Shown: piece after piece, positions 1 through 11,323 of the stretch
How positions within the stretch are numbered: the stretch's first letter is position 1
Layout of the letters: every line of letters begins with the position of its first letter
Source: Omphalotus guepiniiformis
Lineage: Eukaryota; Basidiomycota; Agaricomycetes; Agaricales; Omphalotaceae
Length of the DNA stretch: 64,000 bases
Assembly (NCBI GenBank): GCA_028554645.1
Contig: JAQOOI010000055.1
Location: 124,001-188,000 of the forward strand
Direction: 5' to 3'
Notes under the pieces: model-generated
The model's input: the letters and a program-made list of their open reading frames with translations, nothing else
Told to the model about the DNA's origin: nothing
Databases searched by the model: none
Position numbers and translations under genes: made by a program

Positions 1-335
1 CACGATCGTGGAGACATCCTCAGGATCGGCGGGTTCAACGGAGCAAGCAGAGTCCTCAGAGCTCGAGTCAAGCCAATGAGCAATACCATCAGCATATTGG
101 GAGGAACCTGAGGCCAGGCTCGCTGAGCGAACAGTGATTTCAACCAAAACGTAAACTTGCCTGGGAAATACACAGCAGACACGTTTGAAATCGACTGCGC
201 AATCTCTACACACGTTGCATGGGCATTGGTGTCTTGAGGCGCAACCACCCATCGCGCGAGGCGCAGGTCGAAATTGCGGAGCGCATACGACACCAGCAAA
301 CCGAATGCGAACACCGATATCCTTGATGAAAACAT
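1..335 (-). CDS. FAD-linked oxidoreductase (PCMH type), 5' end only
   Basis: Minus-strand gene whose 3' part lies left of the window. The ATG is at 335, and an in-frame stop just upstream supports this start. Exon 1 (335-161) encodes a hydrophobic N-terminus (FAFGLLVSYAL), probably a signal peptide or anchor, then CVEIAQSISNVSAVYFPG. A 53-bp intron (160-108) has a GC-AG boundary (CCCAG|GCAAGT ... CCTCAG). Exon 2 reads SSQYADGIAHWLDSSSED, then a Cys and DPEDVSTIV. The pattern of a Cys, a tyrosine-rich YFPGSSQYADGIAHW stretch and a later PEDVSTIV is typical of the start of secreted fungal berberine-bridge-type or 6-hydroxynicotine-oxidase-like flavoproteins, where it leads into the FAD-binding PCMH domain. 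The FAD-attachment site itself is outside the window. Its closeness to the cyclase and P450 genes suggests, but does not prove, a tailoring role. Confidence 0.72.
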   Translation of the reverse strand, partial: MFSSRISVFAFGLLVSYALRNFDLRLARWVVAPQDTNAHATCVEIAQSISNVSAVYFPGKFTFWLKSLFAQRAWPQVPPNMLMVLLIGLTRALRTLLAPLNPPILRMSPRS

Positions 336-761
336 TTCGGCGATGAAGAAGCGATGGCTTCAAAGCACCATGATATATGCCTAGCTCTTGGCCGCACAAT
401 TGCTGCCGGAACCGCCATGTTGCATTAGAATAGATTGAATAAAAGTTCTTCTGGGGTTTTCCGCAAAAAAAGGAACGGCCGCGGTTCGCGACGGTAAGTC
501 CGAAGTGTGCGGTGCGGTGAGCTCGCGCGATTTTTTGGGTCTAGAATGGTAGGTGTCCCTCGAGCCTGACTCGAGAACAGCCCAGCACATCTTTCTGTGC
601 TTTTATATGTCCTGATCGCTGCCCTGAATGTCTGCGAGAGAGTTTGAAAGGCGCAACTGCGCTGCCGGCGGTTCGGTGATTGAACATTATCACGTGATGG
701 TGTCCCACGACGCGAAAAAGCCGTGCTCACAAAGTTATCTGCACAAATATCACTAGGAAGC
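336..761. promoter_or_regulatory. Divergent intergenic region, FAD oxidase / FunK1
   Basis: About 430 bp lie between the divergent starts of the FAD oxidase (335, minus) and the FunK1 kinase (762, plus). It must hold both promoters. I saw no convincing additional gene; the minus-strand reading frames here have no recognisable domain. Confidence 0.4.
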
Positions 762-3000
762 ATGACAGGCGCTCGATGTCGCGCTTATGCCATTGAAATG
801 CACGGTAAATTCATAGGTCCGCTCGACAACCGCGAATTCCTATACACATTTTTCGGAGAAGATGCATTCCATGTGCCTTCCGTTCCTTCCATCTCCTGGA
901 ATGATGCGCTCAAGCAAAAGTTTGTTGATGTACCTCAGGACAACGAGAGGACAATGTACACCCCACTCGTAAAGCGTCTACCATCTTCCCATAGATATTC
1001 TGCTGATCTGATCTTTTAGGCGAACGCCATCTTGAGCTGTATCAATGAACCATTTGAATATATCGCTACTCACAATTACCAAGACGTCAGCCATCTCGAA
1101 AACGCGTCTGACTCTGCCCCAGATGGTATGATATACGACAAGTATCGGTGTGCAAATCGAAAAGCCAAGTCCGACTCGGCCTTCTCCGACTTGCTAATAG
1201 AGATCAAGGACGGTAAGCAGAGTATCACCTTCGAGGATTCTGAAGAGAGGCCGTTCGAGGTAGGAAGCGATGAGGCAGTTCTCCTTCGAGGTCAGCTTGT
1301 CGAACATGCTGTCACTCATTTTGCCAACCAACACCGAACCCACCTCTTCATGGTCTTCATTCTGGGAAAGACTGCTCGATTGATTCGTTGGGATCGTGCC
1401 GGAGCTCTTGTCACTAACGCATTCCGTTACGATCAAGAGCCCTATCTGGCAGAATTTTGCTACCGCTACACACGTGCAACACCAGAAGCTCGTGGTATCG
1501 ACACTACGGTCGAGCGAATGCCCTCGGACGATGAAGTAGGCGAAGAAGCCCGACAGCAGCTCGGTTTAGGCTTAGCTGAGCCCATCTTCAAGTTTCAGGT
1601 CTGGAATGACCCTCCGAAATCGACATTATCCTCGAACAGAGGGACAAATAGGAAGGACACCGGGCAAACGCGGAAGGCTCCTGAACATGAAAGGTATCCG
1701 AACGACTACGATGAAGAAGAGATCGAGGAGGAGAAGACAAGTACTGGAATATCCTATTACGGCGGGAAGCCCTTTTACGCAGATACTCACTCTGTAGTTG
1801 GCCGAGCCACCCAAATGATCAAGGTTTGGGATCCCCGACGTAAGGCGGTCGTAATGCTCAAAGATTGTTGGCGCGCTGTCTCCGAAGGTATTCTTCCTGA
1901 AGGCCATATATATGCTATGCTCAACGATAAGCGAGTTCATCATGTTCCGAACTGCCTCAGGGCTGGCGACGTCGATCCCTCATCCGCAAGGCATCGTACT
2001 TTGGCCTATAAATCCTTACAATCTCATACTCACTATCGCCTTATTCTCAAAGAGGTTTGTCGTGGCAATATCACTCAGTTCAAGGATACCAAAGAGCTTA
2101 TCCTGGTCTTGCGTGATGGTCTTCTTGGTGCGTTCTCGTTGACGATACTTCCATCGCTTTCTCGTTCTGACGTTACGCTGATCTCTATAGCTCAAATTGA
2201 CGCCCTCGAACAATGTGGCCTACTTCACTGCGATGTCAGTGCTGGGAGCTTGTTGAATACAGCTAATGGACGCGGACTTCTTGGTGACTGGGAACTCTCT
2301 AAGTTTGTTTCAGACTCGGGGAACTCTCGACGGCTCGAGCGCACAGTGAGCCGCGTCTTCTCTCTCGTTCTCTCTCAGGTTCGTCAATGCGCTCCTTGTT
2401 TCATCGACTTACCTTCTTGTGTTCTAGGGTACATGGCAATTCATCTCGGCGGCTATACTTCAAGCAAACCTACCAACTCATCAAGTAGAAGATGACGTGG
2501 AATCATTCTTTCACGTTCTTGGTTGGATGTCCTTGCGATACACTAAACACGAAATGCCCCCAACTCTATTGAGTGTGCACATACACAATGTATATGATAG
2601 TGTTTATGTGGATGGGGGTAAGGTTCTAGGTGGACGGTCAAAGGAGTCAAGCATGTCTGCAAGGCACCTCGGGAAGGCAGGTTTTGTACCTAGTCCATTC
2701 AGCGAGTTAATCGTCGACTTCGAGGAAACATGCGCGGCCAGGTATCTTCCTGAACCTGATCAAGATCTGGTGAAAATTGAACGCCAGAGGTTGAAGGAAG
2801 CGACCAATGACGAAGACAGGAAAGTGTTCGCTCGGGCTATGGATATGTTGGTCCAGGATCGCAAGGATCGACTCAAATCTGTTCAATGGATGATTCAGCG
2901 GTGTGAGCAGGCTCTCAGGTCAGCAAGCTGGCCACCTGAATCTCTCGCCCGATTTGAGCATGACCCTCCGAAATATGATTCACTACTGCGTCCCTTTTGA
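762..3000 (+). CDS. FunK1-type fungal protein kinase
   Basis: Predicted 680-aa protein in four exons: 762-968, 1020-2127, 2191-2345 and 2428-3000. All introns are GT-AG, and the exon lengths sum to a whole number of codons. The N-terminal half carries the FunK1 signature region (SDLLIEIKDG, then LLRGQLVEHAVTHFANQHRT and HLFMVFILGKTARLIRWDRAG). The kinase half follows: an acidic linker, the DCWRAVSEGILPEGHIYAML segment, the catalytic-loop equivalent LHCDVSAGSLL, and GDWELSK in place of DFG. The next exon starts GTWQFISAAIL and continues into EDDVESFFHVLGW, both typical of the family. FunK1 kinases are expanded in mushroom-forming fungi, but their substrates are largely unknown. The HxDxxxxN loop here ends in Ser instead of Asn, so activity is uncertain. 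It sits between a flavin oxidase and the cyclase. Confidence 0.88.
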
Positions 3001-3646
3001 ACGAAGTGCATAGAGTTCGAAACGCAGCAGTAGATGTATCCACGAGCCAGCTGGAAGTTGCAACAATGACAGGATCAGATGCGCCAGAAAACCGGGCTGC
3101 TCAAAGTTCTAGTAGTAAAAGCACCGATGGATTCTTAGAGAATGAATTCAATTTTGTTGATGCTTTTGTTTCGCCTTTATTTTGATTTCTATCATCTTCA
3201 TGGGTCGAGAATAAGCTCCCAGTACTAGTACGTTATACTGGCTAATCTTCAATGCAACTCTGCTCTGAACTGTATGCGAGTCAGATGCGAGTCAGAGTAT
3301 ACCGCTCACCTCCAGCTTGCCTCGGGGTTGACCGTAGAGCTCAAGCCACGTGCTGCGCCGGCGAACGCCGAGGGGGTGTACTGGCGCGCACCGCGGCTTT
3401 TTCTTCGACTGCGGACAGAGATGCAAAAGATCGGACTAAGGGTGAGTTATCAAACGTATCTGGACGCCGGAAAACACTCATGACCGGGGTGAACAGTTAT
3501 TAGCATTCCTCGAGCCTGTGTCAGACACCCTCAGAAATATTCTGATATCAATACATACTTTATTGACATGATGCTTCGTCACTTCCTCTACTCGAAACTC
3601 AGTCTAGGTAAATTATCCGGCAATCTAATGTAAGGGAGCCTATGTA
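3001..3646. other. Convergent intergenic region
   Basis: Lies between the stop of the FunK1 gene and the stop of the terpene cyclase. It holds short open frames only (for example from 3252 and 3274, plus) with no recognisable domain. It should contain both 3' UTRs. Confidence 0.4.
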
Positions 3647-4905
3647 CTAGAGCTCAGAAATATCGACGATCTCGGGACCGACACCCTCGGCACGCTTTTT
3701 AGGCATCAGCGTCACCCATCTGCTCTTCTGGATCTCCGGTGCCTTTGTGCCAAAGTACCGTTCGCTCTCAAAGCCCCATTGGTCACTAGCCCTTACCCAG
3801 TTACCTAACCCATCCACATAACGCGCGATATCTACGTCGATTTGACCGCCCCACTTGGGGAGGTTGTTGTAGAGCTTCATGAATTCCTCTTCAATCTCTT
3901 TGTGGTATTGCTGCATCCAGTTTATAGCACCCTGTATGTCCGTCTTGTGTTGGTGCATGACAATTGTCACCATATTGTGATTGTCATCACCACGAGCCTG
4001 CTCGTAGTTATACGAAGCGGTGTCCTGAATGATTGCCTGGTGAGCGTCATTCTAGCTGTCTAGCACAAGAACTTACGTTTCCTAATAGAATCATGTCGAT
4101 AGCAAGTATAGCCAGTCTCTCGATTGTCGGATGGTGGATGACTTCGTCGGGAATGTCCATGGTGACCTCCAGAATTGCGAATGACGGCTTGGCTCCGATG
4201 GTGTCTCTTCGAACCTCAAGATACTCATCCACCGTTCTTACGTAGTGCTGGGTCCGGTCAGCGGCCTGCTGGACAACGGATTTCGTGTACGTGTCGAAAG
4301 TCTCAATGAAACGCTTCTGTGATTGCGGGCTAGCAGTTTTAATGGCAAGCTCCCAAAATCTATATGGCGGTGAGAACGGACGAAAATCCGATCTCGGAGG
4401 GAACATGCTTACTGTCTAGTCACTTCGCCGCCAACCCATTCTCCAGCCGGTCGGGGCTTGTGAGGGTTTCGTAGAGCGTCCATAATGATATCTGCCTGGA
4501 CTTGCACTTCGGATTCGTGTGCAACGTCCGAGTATTCATCGAACACGAAGAACATGTTCATGAGGTCGCATCCGGTGCGGAGTCCATCTGTGGTCGAATA
4601 ATTGTAAGTTACAGGCTACGGTTTTGCAGACTAGAAAGCATTCTCACCTTTATCTGCTAGAGGATACGCTAAGGATGCAAGAAGGTCTAACAATAATGAT
4701 GAACATCGAGTTCACTAACAACGACCAATGTAAATCACTTACTGAAATCGCATCGATCATAAGCCTCCTGGGCTTTGGGAGGGAAAGCTTTAAAGCTCCT
4801 CAGCCACTCAGAGGAAGCTGCTTTCACTTCAGGGTAATGAGGATTGAGTGCCCGCTTCCATTTCCAGTTCGCTAAACAATCGGGCAGATAGAAAGTTTCC
4901 GGCAT
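3647..4905 (-). CDS. Terpene cyclase, class I (sesquiterpene synthase-like)
   Basis: Predicted 345-aa enzyme in five exons: 4905-4743, 4686-4648, 4587-4413, 4359-4077 and 4024-3647. It starts [16 protein letters not shown]. The aspartate-rich metal motif is DEYSD in the context [16 protein letters not shown]. The NSE metal motif is NDTASYNYE, formed across the last intron: exon 4 ends in GN and exon 5 begins [17 protein letters not shown]. Choosing the acceptor at 4025 is what restores the invariant Asn. The length, both metal motifs and the C-terminal conserved Arg-Tyr stretch (SERYFG) match basidiomycete class I cyclases that ionise farnesyl diphosphate to sesquiterpene hydrocarbons or alcohols. 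The product cannot be predicted. It is transcribed divergently from the P450 gene, which is expected to oxidise the product. Confidence 0.93.
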
Positions 4906-5544
4906 GGTGAAGAAAAATGGAGGTGAAGGGTAAGTAGAGGTGGGGTTTCGACAAGCTGAGTTGTCTTTAATACTTGTAATAATGTCCGTGATGAATTGAA
5001 TTTGTACGTGTACGGTGTGTACGGGTATCTATCTTTCGCAGATATATTCCATACAAAAGGAAATGAAAGGACCAACGCCGGATCACCGCTATTACACCAT
5101 CCCGACCGCAGAGTACGGCGAAAACACTTGGTAAGAATCTACAACTCGACGTTGATTTTCCTCAACAAAAAGCTCATACAGTTGTTTACATACAGTCGCG
5201 CACGAAGATAAGTGGCGTATGTCGCTATTTGCGTCTTTACTGAACATTTCTCGAGGTCTTCGTAGCAAGAATCATCGTTCGTCCCTCCTGTCATCGTGGC
5301 AGTGTATGAATTTACACAGGGTGCGGTCAACGGAACAGCAGGGACAAGGTATATTCTCGCAGATTTCTGCGGTGCGGCTGCGACCGCATATGGATAGCCT
5401 CCAATTATGCACGAAGATCGCTTTGACTTCTATCAGCTGGGTCTGTCTCCTTCAACACTAAGTTCATATCTTTAAATATTCTTAAGTACTTGAGGCATAA
5501 TTCATTCTTGCCTACTCTTGTTGAACTCTTTCGTTTGATTTAGA
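4906..5544. promoter_or_regulatory. Shared promoter region, terpene cyclase / P450
   Basis: This 639-bp gap separates the start codons of the divergent cyclase and P450 genes, an arrangement expected if the two are co-expressed. No gene with a recognisable product was found in it. I could not assign specific operators by eye. Confidence 0.45.
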
Positions 5545-7600
5545 ATGGGCACCAGCATCGCTTCTGGCGCACTTCACTATTTCAATAATCCGACGCTGCT
5601 AGGCAGCACTATAGACTACAAAGTTATCTATGCCGCCGTTGTGTGCGCGACATTAGCTCTCTTTGCCCGCTACCGTAGCAGTCCTTGGAGACAATTACCT
5701 CCTGGTCCCAAGGGTAAGCTCTTTATGCCTTTCCTCTCTATCGTGTCTCATGAGTTTTCTATAGGTCTTCCTGTCGTCGGAAATATCTTTCAACTTTTGG
5801 CTCCCAACCCATGGCTTACCTTCACCGAGTGGAGGAAGCAATATGGTAAGGCTTTCACTTTCTCGTCCAGAATTTTAGGGTGATATTAATCTTACGATTA
5901 TTTAGGCGATCTGATCTATATTAACATTGCCGGCCAACCTATGGTGATCCTCGGATCCCAGAAAGTCGCTGCTGATCTTCTCGACCGCCGCGCTAGTATT
6001 TACTCTGACCGACCCGATAACGTCGTTGCCTCCAAGATTCTCACCGGTGGACTGTTCATTGTCTTCACCGGCTACAGTGAAATGTTGGTTCATTTATCTA
6101 TTGATTTGCGAATGTCCTAACCTCCAAGTTTAGCTGGCGTAAACTTCGACGGGCTGCTCATGAAGGTCTCTACAGAGGCGCAGCCAAGAAGTACTTCCAG
6201 ACTCACCAGACGGAGGCTACCATCCTCACCTCCCAGATGATCCAGAACCCCGTCCTCTGGAGCCAACACTTCCACAGGACCTCCTCCTCGACCATTATGT
6301 CTATTCTGTATGACCACAAGCCTATCCTCCAGCCCACTACTCCTCAGATCGAGGAGATCAACAACTGTGTGTCTCGCTTGACCAAGGCCGCTCTTCCCGG
6401 AGCGTTCTTGGTTGAGTTTTTCCCGTGGATGGAGCGTCTTCCTGACTGGTGAGCGCGGTTCTACGCGTTTATCGCAATCAGTTGCTGAGTACTCCGTTAG
6501 GCTCGCAAAGTGGAAGCGTGACGCTAAGTTCTGGTACGAGAGCGACACGCGCATGTTCGAGGGACTGTTCTACGATGTTCGCAAGCGCATGGAAGCTGGT
6601 GAAGACCGCCCCAGTGTCGTACAGCAACTCATCCAGGAGAAGGACAAGAACCAACTTACTCTTCGCCAGAATGCTTGGCTCGCAGGCACTATGTTGTACG
6701 TCGTTTGATCATCAAAGAGAAAGCTTGCTTCTCATCTCATTTCGTAGCTCTGCCGGTGCTGAGACTAGCTCCGTCGTCATGTCTTGGTGGTTGTTGGCAA
6801 TGATGCTTTACCCAGATGTTCAGAAGCGTTGCCAGCAGGAAATGTGAGTTTGTGGTTGGAGAACCTTTGAACTCAAGAGGCGGGAACTTACTGCCAAACC
6901 TATTTAGCGACTCGGTTGTTGGAAGGTCTCGTCTTCCCACCTTCGCTGACCAGGAGTTCCTGCCCTACACTGTGGCGACTGTCAAGGAGGCTCTCCGCTG
7001 GAGGCCTGTCGACCCCCTGGGACTTCCTCACCGCTCGACTGAGGACGACTGGTACGAAGGTGAGCCATAGTGATACAAATGTTTCGTTTAGATGCTCAAT
7101 GCTGTTTGATCAGGTCACTTCATCCCCAAAGGTACTATTCTCGTTGCCAACGTTTGGAGCCTCAACCGTGACCCGGATATCTACGGACCTGATGCTCACC
7201 ACTTCAACCCTGCTCGCCACCTCGACGCGAATGGACAAGTCGGCCCTGGTCCCGCTGACACCAAGGAGGAGGGACATGCCACGTATGGATTTGGTCGCCG
7301 TATCTGTGTCGGACGCCACCTTGCCAACAACTCGCTCTTCATGAACGTCGCCATGCTCTTGTGGGCTGTGAACATTGAGCACCCCAAGGACGCCAATGGC
7401 GACCCTGTCCCGGTCAACATCGATGGATGCGAGGACCATGGTCTCGTTGTGTAAGTCTTGCCGATGCCGGATAGTTTCAATTTTCTAACACAATGGTGTA
7501 TAGTGCGCCAGTTCCATTCACTCCCAAGATGACTCCCCGTTTCCCTGAGGCGACCGTTCTCATTGAACAGGAGATGGAGCTTTTGGGCTTGAGAGAATGA
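5545..7600 (+). CDS. Cytochrome P450 monooxygenase
   Basis: Predicted 539-aa enzyme in nine exons: 5545-5713, 5765-5845, 5906-6083, 6134-6448, 6501-6695, 6748-6843, 6908-7059, 7114-7450 and 7504-7600. All introns are GT-AG and the total length is exactly divisible by three. An N-terminal membrane anchor (VIYAAVVCATLALFA) is followed by the proline hinge LPPGPKGLPVVGN. The I-helix motif is AGAETSS, the K-helix ExxR is KEALRW, the PERF-like segment is FNPARH, and the heme-binding loop is YGFGRRICVGRHLAN with the axial Cys. This is an ER-bound class II P450 resembling the expanded CYP families of Agaricomycetes; a family number cannot be assigned by eye. The divergent promoter shared with the terpene cyclase suggests that it oxidises the terpene product. 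Confidence 0.95.
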
Positions 7601-8644
7601 GCGGTACACACAGTATGATTAGTATTCTTATAGACGTCAGATACAATTCACGGTATCTGGTACTTTTGCACCTTGATTCCGTTATTTCTTTTACATCTTG
7701 TATCTTACACACTCGTTTGGAAGATTCATGTTCTAGTAGTATAAAATCCTACTGGTTTGTAGCCCACTGCCCCGCACCGCGAGCCCTCTTTCATTTCCCA
7801 GTAGATTTTTCAATCGAGAATGCTCTCACGTTGAGAGAATGAATAATTCGAATTTATGAGTCTTCCTGAGAACTCGCGCTTTTGAATCAACTCTATCATG
7901 TCTGTTGTACCACTGGCCAGAGAAAGACTGAGCAAGCGGGCCGGACAAACTTAGCGCCCTTTGACTCAGCGCCGAACCGCCATGCAATGGCCTCATCACC
8001 ATCCTTGATAAACAAGATGGCAATTTGAATCTCGCACTATTGCCCATTGTATTCGGAGTGGTACTGAGTAGTGCCTGTACATGTACGATTGGGTCACTGG
8101 CATACGCTGGCATACGACGCCACTATTTGAAGACAGTGAGAAAGGTGAGCATTTCTGACATTTAGTGGGAGATCAGGAACTCATTTGGAGAATCCACTGG
8201 AAATCGTTTCAAGAAATTGTCATATGGTCGATAACACCTTCCAGTCTGTTCGGGTGATGTAGAGGCAACTAAGTCTATCGTAGCCCGTCCAGACTCGGCC
8301 GAATGTGGCAAGACAAATGTGAAGATTCTGATTTTTAAGTCGTACTTGCCCTCATGATACTCGTTGGAACAACTCTTCAAACCAATTCCTTCCTCCTGTC
8401 GTTCGTTGCTTATCGTTCTATCAGCCTTTTGTGAACAGGTTTTCTATTTCCCAGACGAAGTTCAAGGGCTCCGCTTTGACACCCAGATCAAACGTAAACA
8501 CAGTAGTGCCGCTAGGATAGCGCGACGTCGAGAGGAAGTAAAATTTTACTAAAATCGCTTTAGAACCATCCTTCTATCCTGTATCAATTTTGCTCGGACC
8601 TGGTTGGTTGGCGACTTTGGTCTCTTCTTTCCGTCGTGGGCACC
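7601..8644. other. Intergenic region, no gene seen
   Basis: About 1.04 kb between the P450 stop and the permease start. It contains a minus-strand open frame of 95 codons (8113-7826) with no recognisable domain or splice support. It presumably holds the P450 3' UTR and the permease promoter. Confidence 0.35.
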
Positions 8645-11123
8645 ATGTCGACAAATACGACACCTGCGACGAACGACAGCGACGCTGTGGCTGCTGCAGG
8701 GCTGAAATCGCTAGGATATGATCAGCAGCTGACTCGCGTGAGTGGTCTTCATTTGAATCTCCATGTGGTTTCTCAATATACTCTGCAGAGTCGTGGAATA
8801 TATAACCTTTTGTTTAGTACGCCAATATGTTCAGGCTGCAGTCTGCGATGCTAAACCCATGCTTTTTAGTGATCTTGGGTGAGATAGAGCTGCAATCCTA
8901 GCAGAGTAGACGGTGACCTTAGTTAATGTTCTCAGCTATCATTGGTCTTCGTATGTGCACAATGTCTTCAGAGGTCTACGTGCTAATATACTTCCCAGCG
9001 GCAGCTGTTATGACCCCATTGACGACGGCGCTTATATGTGGTGGCCCAGTGACCATCCTTTGGGGGTTTGCATCCTGTTCCCTGACCTCAACTAACTCTG
9101 ACCAAGCCAGCTCTTCAGCTTCATCTTGAGCGGTGTTCTGACCTTACCATTAGCGTGTTCTCTGGCAGAAATCAGCTCAAAGTACCCCACTTCCGCCGGG
9201 ACTTATTATTGGAGCTATAATCTAGCTTCATCCGAAAGGCGAACACTCTATGCATGGATCAATGGATGGTTGTTTCTCGTTGGGATGTGGACTACAGCTT
9301 TGGGAGCTTCTATCGTAAACTTCTATACATACTCAGCTTCAGCAAACCTTAATTTTAATATAGGGCATCGCGGAACTCATTATAACAATGGTTCAGATCT
9401 TCCGCGCTGATTATGTCCCCGAACCTTGGCACATTTGTAAGTTACTTTTGTATATATCTCTAAATACACAAATTCACGCTCTGTACCGCAGACCTGGTAT
9501 TTCTTGGACTTCTCATTCTTGTGGGGATTGTTTGTGTGTTTGGAAACGAATTTCTACCTTTCTTGGAGGTAAATCTTTCACGCACTCAGCTATTAGTAGG
9601 CTTACGATCATTTTTCTCGAAATCTTCAGGCGTGTGCAGCAGGTTTTGGTTTGCTGAGCATCATCAGTAAGCTAAATGCTATCATGATAAACGGGATATT
9701 ACTGATGTAGTTCCTTCCCAGTCTTGTTGATCTGCCTTTCGTCCAAAGCGAATGCTGGAAGGCGCTCTGCAGCGTTCGCGTTCGGCCATTTCGACGCCTC
9801 ATTTTCGGGCTGGGCTCCGGGATGGGCTTTCATTGTAGGATTGCTACCGGTGATGCATTTGGCTACTGTCCACGAATCCTTAATATACTAAATATATATG
9901 TCAGGGAGGTAAGCCGTACTTCATGGGCAATTGTGCTTCAAACTTTATCGCGTAGTTTTCTAGTCTATTCCTTCGTTGCTGTCGGCATGGGTATGTCTTC
10001 CTTTTCCGCGGAGAAGAGCTATGCACTGACTACGTCCAGTCACTCCGATGGCGGAAGAAGTGACAAATCCTTCCGTCAACTTACCAAGAGCTATTATTTG
10101 GACGGTCCCAGTTGCATTGGTTATGGGAACACTGACCATTCTTCCCCTTGTTTTTACTCTTCCTGTCGCTAATATCAAGGACCTTATTGCTCGTGAGTGC
10201 ACCCGCACACGTAGTGTATTCTTAGCTCTGACGCTTCGGTTCAGTCAACCAACCCGCTGCACTTTTCTATAGATTGGTCATGGGTTCAAATGCCGGGTCT
10301 CTTGGAATGGTGTGTACGTGTCAACCTTATATAATTTGCCGCTAAGACCGTCGTTCAAACAGTGGCTGCTTGGTACATTCCTCAAATCCAATTTCTTGGG
10401 GCAATGTTTAGTCTGATTCTTTGTGCAGTCTTCCTCGTCTGCATCTTGGCTTATATCGCTATCAACTGTGCCACCTCCCGTGCTACATGGTCATTCGCCC
10501 GAGACAAAGCTATCCCTTTTCACACACTCTGGGCTCACGTCAACAACATTCATGGCGGAGTTCCGGTCCCTGCACTGTTGTTATCATTGACAGTCCAAGC
10601 CTTACTAGGACTAATCAGTCTCGGATCTACAACAGCATTCAACTCCTTCGTTGGGATCGGAATTATCTGTTTGACCTCGTCTTATGCAATGCCAGTAGCA
10701 ATCTCGCTTGCAAATGGGCGTAAGGATGTCCTTGATGCGCCTTTCAAGCTGGGTCGATGGGGTCCTTCACTCAATGTCCTGGCTGTAATTTGGGTTCTTC
10801 TGCAGATTGTACTTTTATCGATGCCATTGACACTTCCTACCACGGCGGGAACTATGAGTTGGTAATTTTCACCAGCTATCGATAGGGTACTTATATTCCT
10901 TTGTATTGCACAGATTACGCGGCTGCCATCTTCGTTGGCTTTGCCTTCATCAGTGCGGGGTATTATGTTGTCCGTGAGTACTTGTACTGAAGAAAGTTAT
11001 CGGTTTGTTGACGTATGCACGGTTGCAGGGGGTCGACGCCATTTCAAAGGTCCACCTGAGCTCAACACATCATATTCCATTAATAGGGATGAGTCTTCAA
11101 TCGTCTCTGAATCCAAGTCTTAG
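8645..11123 (+). CDS. APC-superfamily permease (GABA/choline/amino-acid type)
   Basis: The ATG at 8645 opens a short hydrophilic N-terminus ending LKSLGYDQQLTR, followed by about ten short introns. Readable segments in order are AIIGLPAAAVMTPLTTALI, GGPVTILWG, the family signature SLAEISSKYPTSAGTYYW, AWINGWLFLVGMWTTALGAS, GIAELIITMVQIF, LVFLGLLILVGIVCVF, YSFVAVGM, TPMAEEVTNPSVNLPRAI and LVMGSNAGS. Then come several membrane spans in the long exon near 10362-10865, and a final NYAAAIFVGFAFISAGYYVV before GRRHFKGPP. This matches fungal plasma-membrane amino-acid/GABA/choline permeases with about 12 spans. The exact exon covering the first membrane helix (8820-8940) is uncertain. It lies between the P450 and the BBE-like oxidase, so a role in import of a precursor or export of a product is possible but unproven. 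Confidence 0.87.
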
Positions 11124-11323
11124 TGAGATGGAAATGGAGAATGGGTATCATGTTGGAGTGCTTTTGGAACCAGTCAAACTATGTCGAGGTCACACAGAAA
11201 GCCATCGAAGAATTAAACATCATATCAGATAGTCCGGATATCTAGTCTATGCATTTTTTTGGTGATTTCTAGCTAGCTATGTATACAAATTGTCTTATGA
11301 ATGGGTAATGAATGAGCTATAAA

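Noticed and set aside
2997..3185. Extension of the FunK1 protein beyond its stop at 3000
   Set aside because: The frame overlaps the stop in another phase and I found no consensus intron linking it; treated as 3' UTR.
3252..3503. Plus-strand open frames downstream of the FunK1 gene
   Set aside because: Two overlapping frames, no domain, no splice support; they lie in the convergent 3' region.
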